Source of the DNA: Xiashengella succiniciproducens
GTDB lineage: Bacteria > Bacteroidota > Bacteroidia > Bacteroidales > Marinilabiliaceae
Length of the DNA: 64,000 nucleotides
Assembly (NCBI RefSeq): GCF_023674465.1
Contig: NZ_CP098400.1
Coordinates: 1-64,000, forward strand
Direction: 5' to 3'
Shown here: positions 18,401 to 28,535 of the stretch, piece by piece
Layout: every line of letters begins with the position of its first letter
Position numbering within the stretch: position 1 is the stretch's first letter
Made by a program: the position numbers and the translations under genes
The notes under the pieces: generated by a model
The model's database searches: none
Seen by the model: the letters and a program-made list of their open reading frames with translations, nothing else
Told to the model about the DNA's origin: nothing

Positions 18401-19219
18401 AGTAATTGCACCACAGTCACCGGTAACGTATCCCTTCATACCAAAAGTCCTCCTTGCAATAGTATCAACAAGGAAGGTGCTGGTTGAAACAGGAACTCCG
18501 TTTACAGCATTGTATGCAGTCATTATGGAAGGAAGTTTATCCTTTTCAATAATGCTTCTGTAAGTGCTGAGATAAAACTCCCTCATGTCCCTATTGTCCA
18601 TGTCGGAGCTGCCTGTATGCCTGTTAAACTCGGTATTGTTAGCAATATAGTGCTTACCTGTAGGGACTGTTTTGAGGTACCTTGGATCATCACCCATCAT
18701 ACCTCTGACAAAACCACTTCCCATTTGAGCCACAAGGAAGGGATCTTCGGCAAAAGTCTCTGCAGTTCTACCCCATCTGGGGTCTCTTGCAGGTTCTATA
18801 ACTGGCGACCAGTAAGTTAGGGTAAAGATAAGGTCATGATTAAAGGCTCTTGCTTCATCAGCTATAACAGAAGCTTCTCTTTCGAGTAATTCAGGATCCC
18901 AGGTATTTCCAACAGCATTACTGTTGGGGAAAGACGTAGCCGTCTTTCCGCTGTTATTGTTCCGACCCATTATTCCGTGAAGAGCCTCACCCCACACGTC
19001 ATATTTGTTAATACCAAGACGTGGCACTGGACTCATTGTATTTCCCAGGAGGCTTTGCTTTTCCTCCAGGGTCATTCTTGAAACAAGGTCTGTTGCCCTT
19101 TCTTCAAAAGAATATGAGGTATTAAGATAAATCGGAACAGTAGCTTTTCTAGATACAGGCGTAAAAGCTGCCCCTATCAGCAAGATTAAGGATAACAAAA
19201 AATAATATGGTTTTCTCAT
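15431..19219 (-). CDS. Multidomain glycoside hydrolase family 3 enzyme (probable beta-xylosidase/glucosidase)
   Basis: An unusually long GH3 protein of 1262 residues. A signal peptide (MRKPYYFLLSLILLIGAAFT) is followed by the GH3 N-terminal barrel with the nucleophile Asp268 in GYVTGDCGAITD, and the second GH3 domain, which appears interrupted at about residues 455-570 by a CBM6-like sandwich (GIDVTELDSITFNASVSLSG). An FnIII-like domain, a Big2-type Ig domain (VKVDDKGNITAIKPGVATVT near 930) and a C-terminal concanavalin-like domain of DUF1349 kind (about 1060 to the end, starting DEFNGSAPGSQWQW) follow. The ATG at 19219 is chosen; a TTG at 19246 would overlap the upstream esterase gene. Xylan context favours beta-xylosidase activity, but family alone does not prove it. 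Confidence 0.88.
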   Translation of the reverse strand: MRKPYYFLLSLILLIGAAFTPVSRKATVPIYLNTSYSFEERATDLVSRMTLEEKQSLLGNTMSPVPRLGINKYDVWGEALHGIMGRNNNSGKTATSFPNSNAVGNTWDPELLEREASVIADEARAFNHDLIFTLTYWSPVIEPARDPRWGRTAETFAEDPFLVAQMGSGFVRGMMGDDPRYLKTVPTGKHYIANNTEFNRHTGSSDMDNRDMREFYLSTYRSIIEKDKLPSIMTAYNAVNGVPVSTSTFLVDTIARRTFGMKGYVTGDCGAITDIWQGHKYVSSGVEATALGLIAGVDSDCGGEYQVNTIEALKRGLISEADIDRALINMFTIRMRLGEFDPQPMVPYSKIRPEVINDPLHNELALIVATKSPVLFKNDVSAKYGSKVLPLNTEKIKTIAVLGPYADKMELGDYSGPVEPRYVSTPLKAIREYLGAKGSNIEVIFGEGGNTEKRNDFFTLTGFTLKTKSGAETQFNASEYDESAPGIFVTERFGGKMLRGVKNGDWTAYHGIDVTELDSITFNASVSLSGGTVEVRVNSPSGNILVAQKLEAAGQGGFFGQRATVTAKLNTLGITGPQDLYFVYREPESELDPAVIETAAKADVALIFVGTDQNTGREEADRFSIALPGNQLQLIKEVAAVNPNTIVIMQTMGMVEVEDFKNDPNIPAIIYTGYNGQAQGAAMAKILFGEVNPGGKTAVTWYKSVNDLPDFNDYNLRGQNGSNGRTYWYFDKEVSYEFGFGLSYTSFAYDNFKICSDKITPNSRVVVSVDVTNTGKVDGDEVVQVYVRTPDSKAELQRPIKRLKGFRRVTIPAGQTKTVEIMIDCADLWFWDDAAGSITFDQGRYVFEIGASSKDIRGTVEAIMEGQFKAELKTVVARPDRFILTPGQKAVADFSACLNNDRFLNNDEVSVSYKSNDPSVVKVDDKGNITAIKPGVATVTVSVSYDGNTVSDSFALKVRPDLSAAGIKVNGKALKGFNNSTKAYSFLMKKNAKVPQVEASAKSKDVSVEIEQARAIPGTAVVRFINYNTYEEDVYLISFDYESVSDEFNGSAPGSQWQWLRENESNHSIGSGSLTITTENGDISEGSNSAKNLLLQSANNDWTIDTKLVGSRAPSQPENAAIVAYQDDNNFVKLMFRSVIKTTRQRGPQPGTVDLLFEENGIARSVASIDLKQEVVGENPLYLRLTKKGSTYTAWFSRDGQNYELLGSSDILLKDIKAGLMACDGVITQSMTSTYWFDSDTTKPDTPFDVSFDYFRIKNSGL

Positions 19220-19230
19220 GTCAGATGTTT

Positions 19231-20412
19231 TTACTTGGTTCTCCAAAGATTAGGAAGGAACCTGTAATACAAAAGGTGACGCCAGGTTCCCCAGTCATGT
19301 CCACCCTCCCCTCCAATATAATATTCATGCTCTATTCCGTGTGCTTTCAAAGCATCCACAAGAGCCTGGCAGCGCAGGTTAAAGAAACCTTCAGCTTCTT
19401 TAACACCCTGTCCGATGAAAAGATAATCAACCTTTTCATTAACCTTTGGGTCATTCAGAAAATCCTTCAGAGTATTTTCCGGATCTGTATCACCGGCGCT
19501 AAGTACTCCGAAGTTGGCAATCAGGTCCAGCGAACTGAAGCCTGAAAAGATTGTATGTCGTCCACCCATAGAAAGACCTGACAAAGCTCTGCCTTTGGGT
19601 GATTTGATAGTGCTGTAATTTGCATCAACCACAGGAATTATATGCTGCCTTAATTCTTTCGCGAAAATATCGAAGGAGAGTTCGGCATGCCTTGGATGGT
19701 TGCGGTGAACCACCTGATTGTTGGGGATCACAATAAGCATAGGAACAGCCTTCCCTTCAGCAAGAAGGTTGTCCATCATAAGATTTACCCTTCCGTCATA
19801 AATCCAGTTTGATGGAAGTTCACCACTTCCACCTAATAAGTACAGAACTGGGTATTCTTTACTGGGGTCATAGCCCGGTGGAGTATATACATACAGATCT
19901 CTTTCTCCACCAGTAACATCTGAATGGTAAATATGTCTGGTTACATTACCATGGGGAACATTCTTTGCATCATAATAAGCAGGTTCCTTGCCATGAACTA
20001 CCAGATTACTGTAAGGAGGCATTGCCGTAAATGCAGCAATTGAGTTATTTGGGTCGGCCATTTGAACTCCATCCACCCTCAGGTGGTATGAATAAATGTC
20101 CGGAGGAAGTGGTCCAATAGTAAGGGTCCAGATTCCATCTTCGCCCTTTGTAAAAGGAAGAGGGTCTCTGCCCAGATTGAGTATTGTATGTATGGCACCC
20201 GGGTTTAGCTCCACCCGGTGGGCTTCAGGAGCCAGTAACCTGAAAGTGACAGTACAATCATCATGCACCTCGGGAGAGTTAAGCGGAGCGCTGAAAGGAA
20301 CCAGGCCTTCGGCATCACGGTGGGGATCAAAGTCAAGATTAACATTGGCCTGCTGGGCATTCACCATAATACCCAGTAGCAAAATGGCTATTGATAAAAA
20401 ACACTTTTTCAT
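19231..20412 (-). CDS. CE1-type esterase with N-terminal Ig-like (E-set) domain
   Basis: A 393-residue secreted alpha/beta-hydrolase of the esterase D / feruloyl or acetylxylan esterase group. A signal peptide (to about residue 19) is followed by an E-set domain resembling CBM48 (about 45-140) and the catalytic domain with nucleophile Ser281 in GRALSGLSMGGRH and catalytic His372 in EGGHDWGTWRH. Such enzymes release ferulate or acetate from xylan side chains. The gene lies between a paralogous esterase and the GH3 gene, 11 bp before the latter's start. The ester substrate is inferred from context only. Confidence 0.85.
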   Translation of the reverse strand: MKKCFLSIAILLLGIMVNAQQANVNLDFDPHRDAEGLVPFSAPLNSPEVHDDCTVTFRLLAPEAHRVELNPGAIHTILNLGRDPLPFTKGEDGIWTLTIGPLPPDIYSYHLRVDGVQMADPNNSIAAFTAMPPYSNLVVHGKEPAYYDAKNVPHGNVTRHIYHSDVTGGERDLYVYTPPGYDPSKEYPVLYLLGGSGELPSNWIYDGRVNLMMDNLLAEGKAVPMLIVIPNNQVVHRNHPRHAELSFDIFAKELRQHIIPVVDANYSTIKSPKGRALSGLSMGGRHTIFSGFSSLDLIANFGVLSAGDTDPENTLKDFLNDPKVNEKVDYLFIGQGVKEAEGFFNLRCQALVDALKAHGIEHEYYIGGEGGHDWGTWRHLLYYRFLPNLWRTK

Positions 20413-20556
20413 ATTCCAAAGAATTTATCCCTTCCTGGTAATGTTATCAAACAACCTTATGGAAAAATCCCGGAATGTTCTCCTACATATATGCCAAACT
20501 CTATTACCGGGGAAGGAAGTGAAAACTACAAAAGTGAGACAACAGATGACAGAAAT

Positions 20557-20594
20557 CCCGGAGTAATGCGCGAACTTCGCACATTAACTCCGGG
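20557..20594 (-). repeat. Imperfect inverted repeat between the two esterase genes
   Basis: CCCGGAGT at one end pairs with ACTCCGGG-like sequence at the other, and the arms continue through TAATG/CATTA and GCGAA/TTCGC with one wobble and a bulge. It sits just after the stop of the GH10-proximal esterase but lacks a T tract on the minus strand, so it may be an mRNA-stabilising hairpin or a leaky terminator rather than a full stop. The gap 20413-20609 holds nothing else recognised. Confidence 0.5.
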
Positions 20595-20609
20595 AGTGTC
20601 TATTGCATC

Positions 20610-21734
<1,125 letters not shown>

Positions 21735-21744
21735 TTACCAAAAG

Positions 21745-22887
21745 TTATTTGGTATTCAAAGCCTCATTTATAATCTTTTCAACAACAGGTTTTGGCTGAT
21801 AGTTTCTGTCAAACAACAGAGGATAGTCAGTTCTGCCCCTAACCGGCCAGTTGTTTTTCCATGACTGATTGTCTGTAACACCCCAAAGAGTAACCCTGGT
21901 AACTGCATCATCATATTTCAGGAATAATTTGAAGAAATCAAGATATCTTTCTTCGAAAGCAAGTGCAACAGAGTCAGGCAATCCTTCTGAGTATGGATTC
22001 AGTTTTTGCTGATATTCAAAGTTGGCTGAAATTTCAGCACCTACCCTGAAATCAGGCATTTCAAGCACTGTAAGATCCATTTCAGTAATCATGACCTTGA
22101 CACCGGCTTCTGAGAAAGCCTTGATACTGGCTTCAAATTCTTCAATCTTTGGTTCATCAAGGGCTACGTGAGCCTGCATACCAACTGCATCAATACGAAG
22201 ACCTTTATCCTTAAGCATCTTAATCATCCTAACAACACCTTCACGCTTGCCAGGATTGGCCATTGAATAGTCATTGTAGTACAATTCACAGTCAGGATCA
22301 GCCTCATGAGCATATTGGAATGCCAGAGCGATGAATTCCTCGCCAAGTATTTGGTAATACTTGCTGTTACGGTAAGAACCGTCATCAAGAATAGCTTCAT
22401 TCACCACATCCCAACCGTGAATCTTACCCTTGTATCGGCCAACAACAGTATAGATGTGATTCTTCATTCTCTCTTTGAGAACTTCAGCAGATACATCATT
22501 ACCCTCCTCATCGGTAAAGAACCATCTTGGAGCCTGAGAGTGCCATACAAGAGTGTGGCCTATGATTTGCATATTGTTTGCTACACCAAACTCAACAAAC
22601 TTATCAGCAAGTTCAAAGTTAAAGTTCCCCTCGGTGGGCTGTATTGGCCCACTCTTCATACAGTTTTCAGCTGTAATAGAGTTAAAATGTTCTTTAACAA
22701 CTCTGATAGAGGCAGTATCCATATTAAGGATCTGCGGTTCATTCAAAGCCGCTCCAATAGTAAACTTCCCCTCATAAGCATCCTTCAGCGTATTTACGCT
22801 TGGTGCTTCTTCTCTGCAGGAATTCAAGCCAAGCAGAGAGATTCCTGTCAGTGCAACACAGGCAATACCGGATCTGAATCTTCTCAT
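21745..22887 (-). CDS. Endo-1,4-beta-xylanase, GH10, lipoprotein
   Basis: It cuts internal bonds of the xylan backbone. The 380-residue protein begins with a lipoprotein signal ([10 protein letters not shown], lipidated Cys24), so it is probably on the outer membrane. The GH10 barrel shows acid/base Glu164 in [11 protein letters not shown] and nucleophile Glu269 in VMITEMDL, with [13 protein letters not shown] at about 110-122. The ATG at 22887 is used; the TTG two codons upstream is not needed. It heads the minus-strand cluster of xylan enzymes and is divergent from an M16 peptidase gene. The assignment is firm. Confidence 0.94.
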   Translation of the reverse strand: MRRFRSGIACVALTGISLLGLNSCREEAPSVNTLKDAYEGKFTIGAALNEPQILNMDTASIRVVKEHFNSITAENCMKSGPIQPTEGNFNFELADKFVEFGVANNMQIIGHTLVWHSQAPRWFFTDEEGNDVSAEVLKERMKNHIYTVVGRYKGKIHGWDVVNEAILDDGSYRNSKYYQILGEEFIALAFQYAHEADPDCELYYNDYSMANPGKREGVVRMIKMLKDKGLRIDAVGMQAHVALDEPKIEEFEASIKAFSEAGVKVMITEMDLTVLEMPDFRVGAEISANFEYQQKLNPYSEGLPDSVALAFEERYLDFFKLFLKYDDAVTRVTLWGVTDNQSWKNNWPVRGRTDYPLLFDRNYQPKPVVEKIINEALNTK

Positions 22888-23025
22888 AAACAATTATTTT
22901 TCTCGTTAAGCATTGAATAATTCAATTTACAAATTGAGGCTAAATATAACAGAATATAACAGGATATCTAAATGAAAAGTGACACTATTTTACATTCTGA
23001 AATTTACAATTTGTACAAACTTCCA

Positions 23026-23033
23026 TACTTTTG
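23026..23033 (+). promoter_or_regulatory. TAnnTTTG -7 element upstream of the M16 peptidase gene
   Basis: TACTTTTG matches TAnnTTTG exactly and ends 58 bp before the ATG at 23092. A TTTG lies only 12 bp upstream, too near for the usual -33 spacing, so only the -7 element is claimed. Confidence 0.35.
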
Positions 23034-23091
23034 TTTAAATGGTTTGTTAACCTTATGTTATTTTTCCAATTAATACACAATAAAACAGAAA

Positions 23092-24414
23092 ATGAAGAAA
23101 ATTATCCTGATTCTGGGTGCGCTTGGCCTCGTAGGTCTGGCTCCTTTGTCGGCCGCATCGAGCGAACTCAAATTTACCGAGTTCAATCTCGACAACGGTC
23201 TTCATGTAATTTTGCACCGCGACAACAGTATCCCTACTGTCACGGTTGCTGTGATGTATAATGTGGGCTCAAAGCATGAACAACCAAATCGGACCGGCTT
23301 TGCTCACTTCTTCGAGCACTTGATGTTTGAAGGAACCAAGAACATCGGAAGAGGAGAATATCCAAAGTATGTTGAGCGTGCCGGTGGCACATTAAATGCC
23401 AATACTTCTGCAGACAGAACCTATTACTACCAAATCCTACCTTCAAACCAATTGGAACTGGGGCTGTGGCTAGAATCAGAAAGGATGCTGCATGCAACAG
23501 TTGATTCAATCGGTATTGCAACACAGAAACAGGTTGTAATAGAAGAAAAGAAACAGAGTTATGACAATCGTCCTTATGGTACATTCCTGATTGAAACCAT
23601 GAAAAGGGCCTTCCGTGAGCACCCATACAGGTGGACAACCATTGGAGATCCGGAACACATCATGGCGGCCAAGGATGAAGAATTTGAGCAGTTTTATAAC
23701 ACATTCTATGTTCCAAACAATGCTGTGCTTGTGGTTGCAGGAGATATTGACGAAAATAGCGCACGTAGTCTTGTGGAAAAATACTACGGAGACATTCCAT
23801 CCGGCAGCGGCACCATCCAACGTCCATCAATAGTTGAACCCCCACTAGGAGGGGAGATTCGTGACACCATCTTCGACAACATTCAGGTTCCCCTTGTTCT
23901 TCAGGCTTACCGTGTACCAGGAATGGGTACAGATGACTACTATGCCCTTGAGATGCTGGGAACTCTCCTTTCAGGTGGCGAAAGCTCAAGGTTGTACAAG
24001 GAGCTTGTTGACAAGAAACAATTGTCACTTGAGGTAGCAGCAATGCCACTTCCATTTAACGAACCAACAGTGTCTTTCATCCTGGGCTTCTGCAACATTG
24101 GAGTAGATCCTGCGGATCTTGAGGCTGCAATAGATGATGAAATTGCAAAAGTTCGCAACGAACTAATCTCAGAGAGGGAATTCCAGAAGCTTCGCAATCA
24201 GTTTGAAAACCAAATAATACAGGAAAACGTCTGGATAGAAGAAAGAGCACATAACCTGGCTACTCTCTATACTTATTTTGGAGATGCTACGCTTATAAAT
24301 AAAACTCTTGATCGTTACATGTCAGTAACCAGGGAGGATATCCAACGTGTGGCTCAAAATTATCTGGTACCTGAAAACCGTGTAGTGTTGTATTATTTAC
24401 CACGTCAAAACTAA
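23092..24414 (+). CDS. M16 zinc peptidase, catalytic subunit
   Basis: A 440-residue exported member of the insulinase/mitochondrial-processing-peptidase family. After a signal peptide (MKKIILILGALGLVGLAPLSAAS), the inverted zinc motif HxxEH is present at His72-His76 (FAHFFEHLMFEGT), with the distal glutamate expected near residue 150 (VVIEEKKQSYDN). It is followed by a second M16 gene whose product lacks the zinc motif, the usual arrangement of a catalytic plus non-catalytic pair that assembles into a heterodimer. The pair is probably periplasmic and degrades or processes peptides. The family is certain, the substrates unknown. Confidence 0.92.
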   Translation: MKKIILILGALGLVGLAPLSAASSELKFTEFNLDNGLHVILHRDNSIPTVTVAVMYNVGSKHEQPNRTGFAHFFEHLMFEGTKNIGRGEYPKYVERAGGTLNANTSADRTYYYQILPSNQLELGLWLESERMLHATVDSIGIATQKQVVIEEKKQSYDNRPYGTFLIETMKRAFREHPYRWTTIGDPEHIMAAKDEEFEQFYNTFYVPNNAVLVVAGDIDENSARSLVEKYYGDIPSGSGTIQRPSIVEPPLGGEIRDTIFDNIQVPLVLQAYRVPGMGTDDYYALEMLGTLLSGGESSRLYKELVDKKQLSLEVAAMPLPFNEPTVSFILGFCNIGVDPADLEAAIDDEIAKVRNELISEREFQKLRNQFENQIIQENVWIEERAHNLATLYTYFGDATLINKTLDRYMSVTREDIQRVAQNYLVPENRVVLYYLPRQN

Positions 24415-24459
24415 AAACAAAAACTGCGGTTTGCAAAAACCCGCTGAAAATCAAGAAAA

Positions 24460-26517
24460 ATGAGAAAGATATTAGCACTTATTTCGATAGCTCTACTGAG
24501 CACAGGCTTGTGGGCCCAGCTTGACAGAAGTACTCCCCCAAAAGCAGGTCCTGCTCCTATTATCAATATTGGAGAATCGCATCAGTTTACCCTTAAAAAC
24601 GGTTTGAAAGTAATAGTTGTAGAGGATCACAAATTTCCTCTTATTACTTATAGCCTCAACCTTAACATAGATCCGGTAGATGAAGGAAATGCTACAGGTT
24701 ATGTGCAGCTGGTTGGCGACATGATGCGCGCAGGTACAGCCAATCGCACCAAAGATCAGATTGATGAAGAAGCTGACTTTATTGGGGCTACCTTCAGGCC
24801 AAATGCCAAAGGTATTTATGCAAGAAGCCTGAGTCGACACAGTTCAACCCTTCTGAGTCTAATGACTGATGTACTTTTCAACCCTGTATTTCCAGAGGAT
24901 GAACTCAGCAAACTTAAAATTCAGATGGAAGGCTCAATACAGGCAAATAAGAATGAACCATCTGCTATTGCAAATAATATAGCTTCCGCTTTATTATATG
25001 GCAATGACCCATATGGTGCAATCGTTACTGAAGAAAGCCTTGCTAATATCACTGTGGAACATTTCAAACAATACCATGATAAGTATTTCCGTCCCAACAA
25101 AGCATATCTTGTTATAGTTGGTGACATTACTGTTAAAGAAGCCAAGAAACAAGCTGAAAAATACTTCGGCAAGTGGAAAAGCGCAGCTGTACCTGAGTTC
25201 AAGAAGGCTGACTTCCCTCAATACGAAGGCAACCAGGTTGCAGTAGCCAACCGTGATGGAGCTAATCAAAGTACTGTTTTCGTTACACATACTGTTGATC
25301 TTAAGCCCGGGCATCCCGACGAAATCAAGGTGTCAGTTATGAATACCATCCTTGGCGGAGGTTCTTTCAGTGCTCGTTTGTTCAGAAACCTTAGGGAAGA
25401 GAAGGCCTTTACCTATGGAGCATATTCAAATCTGAGTTCTGATGAACGTATCGGTAGGTTCAGAGCCAATACACAGGTACGTACTTCTGTAACAGATAGT
25501 GCAGTTCATGAGATTCTGTATGAAATGAAAAGGATTCAGGATGAACCTGTAAGTCAGGAAGATCTTGACCTAATCAAGAACATGCTAACCGGAAACTTTT
25601 CAAGGTCACTTGAAGATCCACAGACTGTAGCCAGATTTGCCCTAAATATCGCACGCTACAACCTGCCTGAGGATTACTACCGCACCTACCTTGAAAAGCT
25701 TGCTGCTGTTACAATAGAAGATGTACAGGAGATGGCACGCAAATACCTCAAACCTGAAAATTGTGTTATCATAGCAGTTGGTGAAGCTGATAAGATTGCA
25801 GGTCCTTTGTCTGCATATGCTGCTGATGGTAAAGTTAAGAGGTATGACTATTACGGAAAGGAAGTTCAGGGTCTGCAACCAGTATCCGGAATCACTGCCG
25901 AGGACGTTATCAATACCTATATCGAGGCTCTGGGAGGTAAAGAAAAACTTGACGCTATCAAGAGCTGGACTCAGACAGGATCAACTACCGTTCAAGGCAT
26001 GGAAATTGGTATTCTGAACGTTCAAACTGCAAAAAACCAGGTGCTTGTTGAGATGAGTATGCGTGGTCAGGTAATTTCAAAGCAGGTATATAACGGTAGC
26101 AGGGGAAAGATTTCTTCACCAATGGGTGAACAGGAATTGGAAGGGCAACTGCTTGAAACTATGAAGGAAGCTAGTTATTTGTTCCCCGAACTTCTTTACT
26201 TCACCCAAGGATACAAGACCGAACTGGCCGGCGCTGAAATTATAGACGGCCAGAGGTGCTACAAACTTGAGGTGACCAAACCTTCAGGCACAGAGGTCAT
26301 AGTATATTTTAAAAGCGGCGACGGACTAAAGCTTAAGGAAATAAGCTCTTCTGAAGTGGGTGGAACTTCAACATCTACTTACAAGGCATGGAAGGAAGTT
26401 GATGGTGTCCTCTTCCCTGTATTAATCAATCAGGTATCAGGCCCCCAAAGCCTGGATATGCAGATAAATGAAATTAAAATCAACGATAATCCTGGAGACG
26501 AACTCTTCGCGATATAA
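24460..26517 (+). CDS. M16 peptidase-like non-catalytic subunit with C-terminal LolA-like domain
   Basis: A 685-residue exported partner of the preceding peptidase. The segment where HxxEH should lie reads GYVQLVGDMMRAGTANRTKD, so zinc cannot be bound. The downstream substrate-binding part is kept, including GGGSFSARLFRNLREEKAF followed by TYGAYSN, the conserved Arg/Tyr region of M16 chains. From about residue 475 an extra domain of roughly 200 residues begins (YIEALGGKEKLDAIKSW), resembling LolA/outer-membrane lipoprotein-sorting folds. A signal peptide opens the protein. The gene lies 45 bp after its partner and ends at a strong terminator. The pairing is well supported; the role of the extra domain is unknown. 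Confidence 0.88.
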   Translation: MRKILALISIALLSTGLWAQLDRSTPPKAGPAPIINIGESHQFTLKNGLKVIVVEDHKFPLITYSLNLNIDPVDEGNATGYVQLVGDMMRAGTANRTKDQIDEEADFIGATFRPNAKGIYARSLSRHSSTLLSLMTDVLFNPVFPEDELSKLKIQMEGSIQANKNEPSAIANNIASALLYGNDPYGAIVTEESLANITVEHFKQYHDKYFRPNKAYLVIVGDITVKEAKKQAEKYFGKWKSAAVPEFKKADFPQYEGNQVAVANRDGANQSTVFVTHTVDLKPGHPDEIKVSVMNTILGGGSFSARLFRNLREEKAFTYGAYSNLSSDERIGRFRANTQVRTSVTDSAVHEILYEMKRIQDEPVSQEDLDLIKNMLTGNFSRSLEDPQTVARFALNIARYNLPEDYYRTYLEKLAAVTIEDVQEMARKYLKPENCVIIAVGEADKIAGPLSAYAADGKVKRYDYYGKEVQGLQPVSGITAEDVINTYIEALGGKEKLDAIKSWTQTGSTTVQGMEIGILNVQTAKNQVLVEMSMRGQVISKQVYNGSRGKISSPMGEQELEGQLLETMKEASYLFPELLYFTQGYKTELAGAEIIDGQRCYKLEVTKPSGTEVIVYFKSGDGLKLKEISSSEVGGTSTSTYKAWKEVDGVLFPVLINQVSGPQSLDMQINEIKINDNPGDELFAI

Positions 26518-26522
26518 AACAG

Positions 26523-26556
26523 AACAGGCGGGCCGCAAAGCCCGCCTGTTTTTTAT
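26523..26556 (+). terminator. Strong intrinsic terminator after the M16 pair
   Basis: An 11-bp perfect GC-rich stem (AACAGGCGGGC with its complement) closes a CGCAAA loop and is followed by TTTT on the plus strand. It sits between the convergent M16 pair and tyrS and may also slow transcripts arriving from tyrS on the other strand. Confidence 0.92.
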
Positions 26557-26570
26557 TAGGATCTCCATAG

Positions 26571-27863
26571 TTACTGAGCCAGCAACAGATAGAAATTCTT
26601 CTTTCCCTTTTGTACCAGTATATACTTTCCGTTGAGCAGAGCCGAAGTGTTAACTACGGTGTCCACGCTTTCTAGTTTTTCCTTGTTTATGCTCACACCT
26701 CCACCTGTTATTGTACGACGAGCTTCGCCTTTTGAGGGGAACACTGCAGAGGATTCGGATAACAGGTCAAGTACTGGAACCCCTTGTTCAAGAGCCGCCT
26801 TTGAAACTTCAAACACAGGTACTCCATCAAAAACTGACAACAGGGTCGTGTCATCCATCTTTCTCAGAGTTTCCGTAGTTCCCTTTCCAAAGAGAATCTG
26901 CGATGCCTCAACTGCAAAGTCAAATGCATCCCTACCATGTACCATTACTGTTATCTCCTCAGCAAGACGTTTTTGCAACAGCCTTTCATGTGGAGCCTTT
27001 GCATGTTCCTCAATTAGAGCTTCAACCTCCTCACGCTTCAGCAGGGTGAAAATTTTGATATATTTTACTGCATCTTCGTCGGATGTATTGAGCCAGAACT
27101 GATAAAACTGATAAGGACTGGTACGATTTGCATCGAGCCATACGTTACCCGATTCAGTCTTACCAAATTTACCTCCGTCGGCCTTGGTAATAAGTGGACA
27201 TGTAAGGGCAAAAGCCTCTCCTCCTTCGATACGGCGGATTAGCTCAGTCCCGGTTGTAATATTACCCCATTGGTCAGAACCGCCCATCTGGAGCTTACAA
27301 TTCTTAGTTCTGTATAGATGTAGGAAGTCAAAACCCTGAACGAGCTGGTAGCTAAACTCAGTAAAAGAAAGACCCTCACGGGCATCCCCGCTAAGACGCT
27401 TCTTTACCGAATCCTTGGCCATCATATAGTTTACAGTAATATGCTTGCCAATATCCCTGATAAAATCCAGAAAGCTGATATCCTTCATCCAGTCATAATT
27501 GTTGACCATCTCAGCCTGGTTGGGTTTGCCACTTGAGAAATCAAGGAAGCTGCTAAGCTGCTTTTTGATACATTCCTGATTATGACGCAGGGTCTGCTCA
27601 TCCAGAAGGTTACGTTCGGCATTCTTCATAGAAGGGTCACCAATCATACCTGTTGCCCCACCAATCAGCACTATTGGTCTGTGACCGGACACCTGAAGGT
27701 GCTTAAGCATCATCACCCCTACCAGGTGACCTATATGCAAAGAATCGGCAGTTGGGTCTATACCAACGTAAGCCGTTGTCATTTCCCTGGCCAGCAGTTC
27801 ATCAGTTCCAGGCATGATATCATGTATCATGCCCCTCCATTTGAGTTCTTCAACAAAATTCAT
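26571..27863 (-). CDS. tyrS: Tyrosine--tRNA ligase
   Basis: It charges tRNA-Tyr. The 430-residue class I synthetase has the HIGH motif at His43-His46 ([10 protein letters not shown]), the tyrosine-specific pocket segments ([31 protein letters not shown]) and a KMSKS-type loop in [13 protein letters not shown] near residue 235. A C-terminal S4-like RNA-binding domain is present from about 360. The start lies inside the end of the cvpA-like gene upstream, with a 14-bp overlap, so the two are translated from one message. The assignment is certain. Confidence 0.97.
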   Translation of the reverse strand: MNFVEELKWRGMIHDIMPGTDELLAREMTTAYVGIDPTADSLHIGHLVGVMMLKHLQVSGHRPIVLIGGATGMIGDPSMKNAERNLLDEQTLRHNQECIKKQLSSFLDFSSGKPNQAEMVNNYDWMKDISFLDFIRDIGKHITVNYMMAKDSVKKRLSGDAREGLSFTEFSYQLVQGFDFLHLYRTKNCKLQMGGSDQWGNITTGTELIRRIEGGEAFALTCPLITKADGGKFGKTESGNVWLDANRTSPYQFYQFWLNTSDEDAVKYIKIFTLLKREEVEALIEEHAKAPHERLLQKRLAEEITVMVHGRDAFDFAVEASQILFGKGTTETLRKMDDTTLLSVFDGVPVFEVSKAALEQGVPVLDLLSESSAVFPSKGEARRTITGGGVSINKEKLESVDTVVNTSALLNGKYILVQKGKKNFYLLLAQ

Positions 27864-28449
27864 GGAATAATATTCTAGTTCTATTACTTACAAAATCAGG
27901 CGTAAAGATATTAAAAATCACTTGTCCTGCTAATTCATCCACCTCCGTTTCATTAACAGAAATCAGGTGATTAAAGTTAATATTTAACAGACTTAAAGTA
28001 GCTGGTGCAAACTTACTAAGTGGCCTGTAAAGTATTGACTCCTCCTGTGTCTTTTCAGTAAATAACTGGTCTCCAAAACCAGTAGAGTGAATTAGAATAA
28101 TCATTGCACTCAGGAAAAAGGCTCCCTTAAGAACAGCAAACGAGCCCCCCACAATACGGTTAAGCCAGCCAAGGGCTACTGCCTTCATAAGCTTGTCAAT
28201 TGCACTGGCCAAAAGGAAGATCAGGACTATAGTAATAAGCAATACAGCAACAAAGGCAACTATCGAAACATATTTCTCTGGAACATGCCCGGACAGGTAT
28301 CCGGCCGCAAGGCCGGAAAACTTCACTGCAGCCATAATTCCAAGAATTAGAGAAAGCATCGAGGCAAGTTCTTTCACAAAACCATTCTTCAGCCCTTTTA
28401 GCAAAAAAAGCAGCAGAAAACCCCCGCAGATAATATCAAATAGTTCCAT
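27850..28449 (-). CDS. CvpA-family membrane protein
   Basis: A 199-residue protein with four hydrophobic helices (about 7-20, 28-45, 61-83, 100-121) and the [20 protein letters not shown] segment at the N-terminus, typical of CvpA/colicin V production family proteins. Family members sit in the inner membrane and influence envelope homeostasis; the biochemical function is not settled. It is translationally coupled with tyrS, overlapping its start by 14 bp. The family call is good. Confidence 0.85.
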   Translation of the reverse strand: MELFDIICGGFLLLFLLKGLKNGFVKELASMLSLILGIMAAVKFSGLAAGYLSGHVPEKYVSIVAFVAVLLITIVLIFLLASAIDKLMKAVALGWLNRIVGGSFAVLKGAFFLSAMIILIHSTGFGDQLFTEKTQEESILYRPLSKFAPATLSLLNINFNHLISVNETEVDELAGQVIFNIFTPDFVSNRTRILFHEFC

Positions 28450-28502
28450 AGCTCCAAATAAAAGACCAAAATAAAACTATCACGGGATATCCCCAAAATT
28501 CT

Positions 28503-28510
28503 TATATTTG
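28503..28510 (+). promoter_or_regulatory. TAnnTTTG -7 element upstream of the GH3-type acyl-adenylating enzyme
   Basis: TATATTTG matches the -7 consensus exactly and ends 25 bp before the ATG at 28536. No clear TTTG at the -33 position is seen. Confidence 0.4.
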
Positions 28511-28535
28511 AAATCACTTAATTAAGTAGCCTGAA

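Noticed and set aside
20096-20566. 156-codon plus-strand open frame across the start of an esterase gene
   Set aside because: It is antisense to a clear signal peptide and E-set domain and has no recognisable features, so it is a shadow frame.
23010-23033. TTTG-N12-TACTTTTG considered as complete promoter
   Set aside because: The 12-bp spacing is too short for the known -33/-7 pattern; only the -7 element is retained. The same applies at 52348-52371.
23660-24055. 131-codon minus-strand frame inside the M16 catalytic gene
   Set aside because: Antisense shadow of a conserved peptidase domain.
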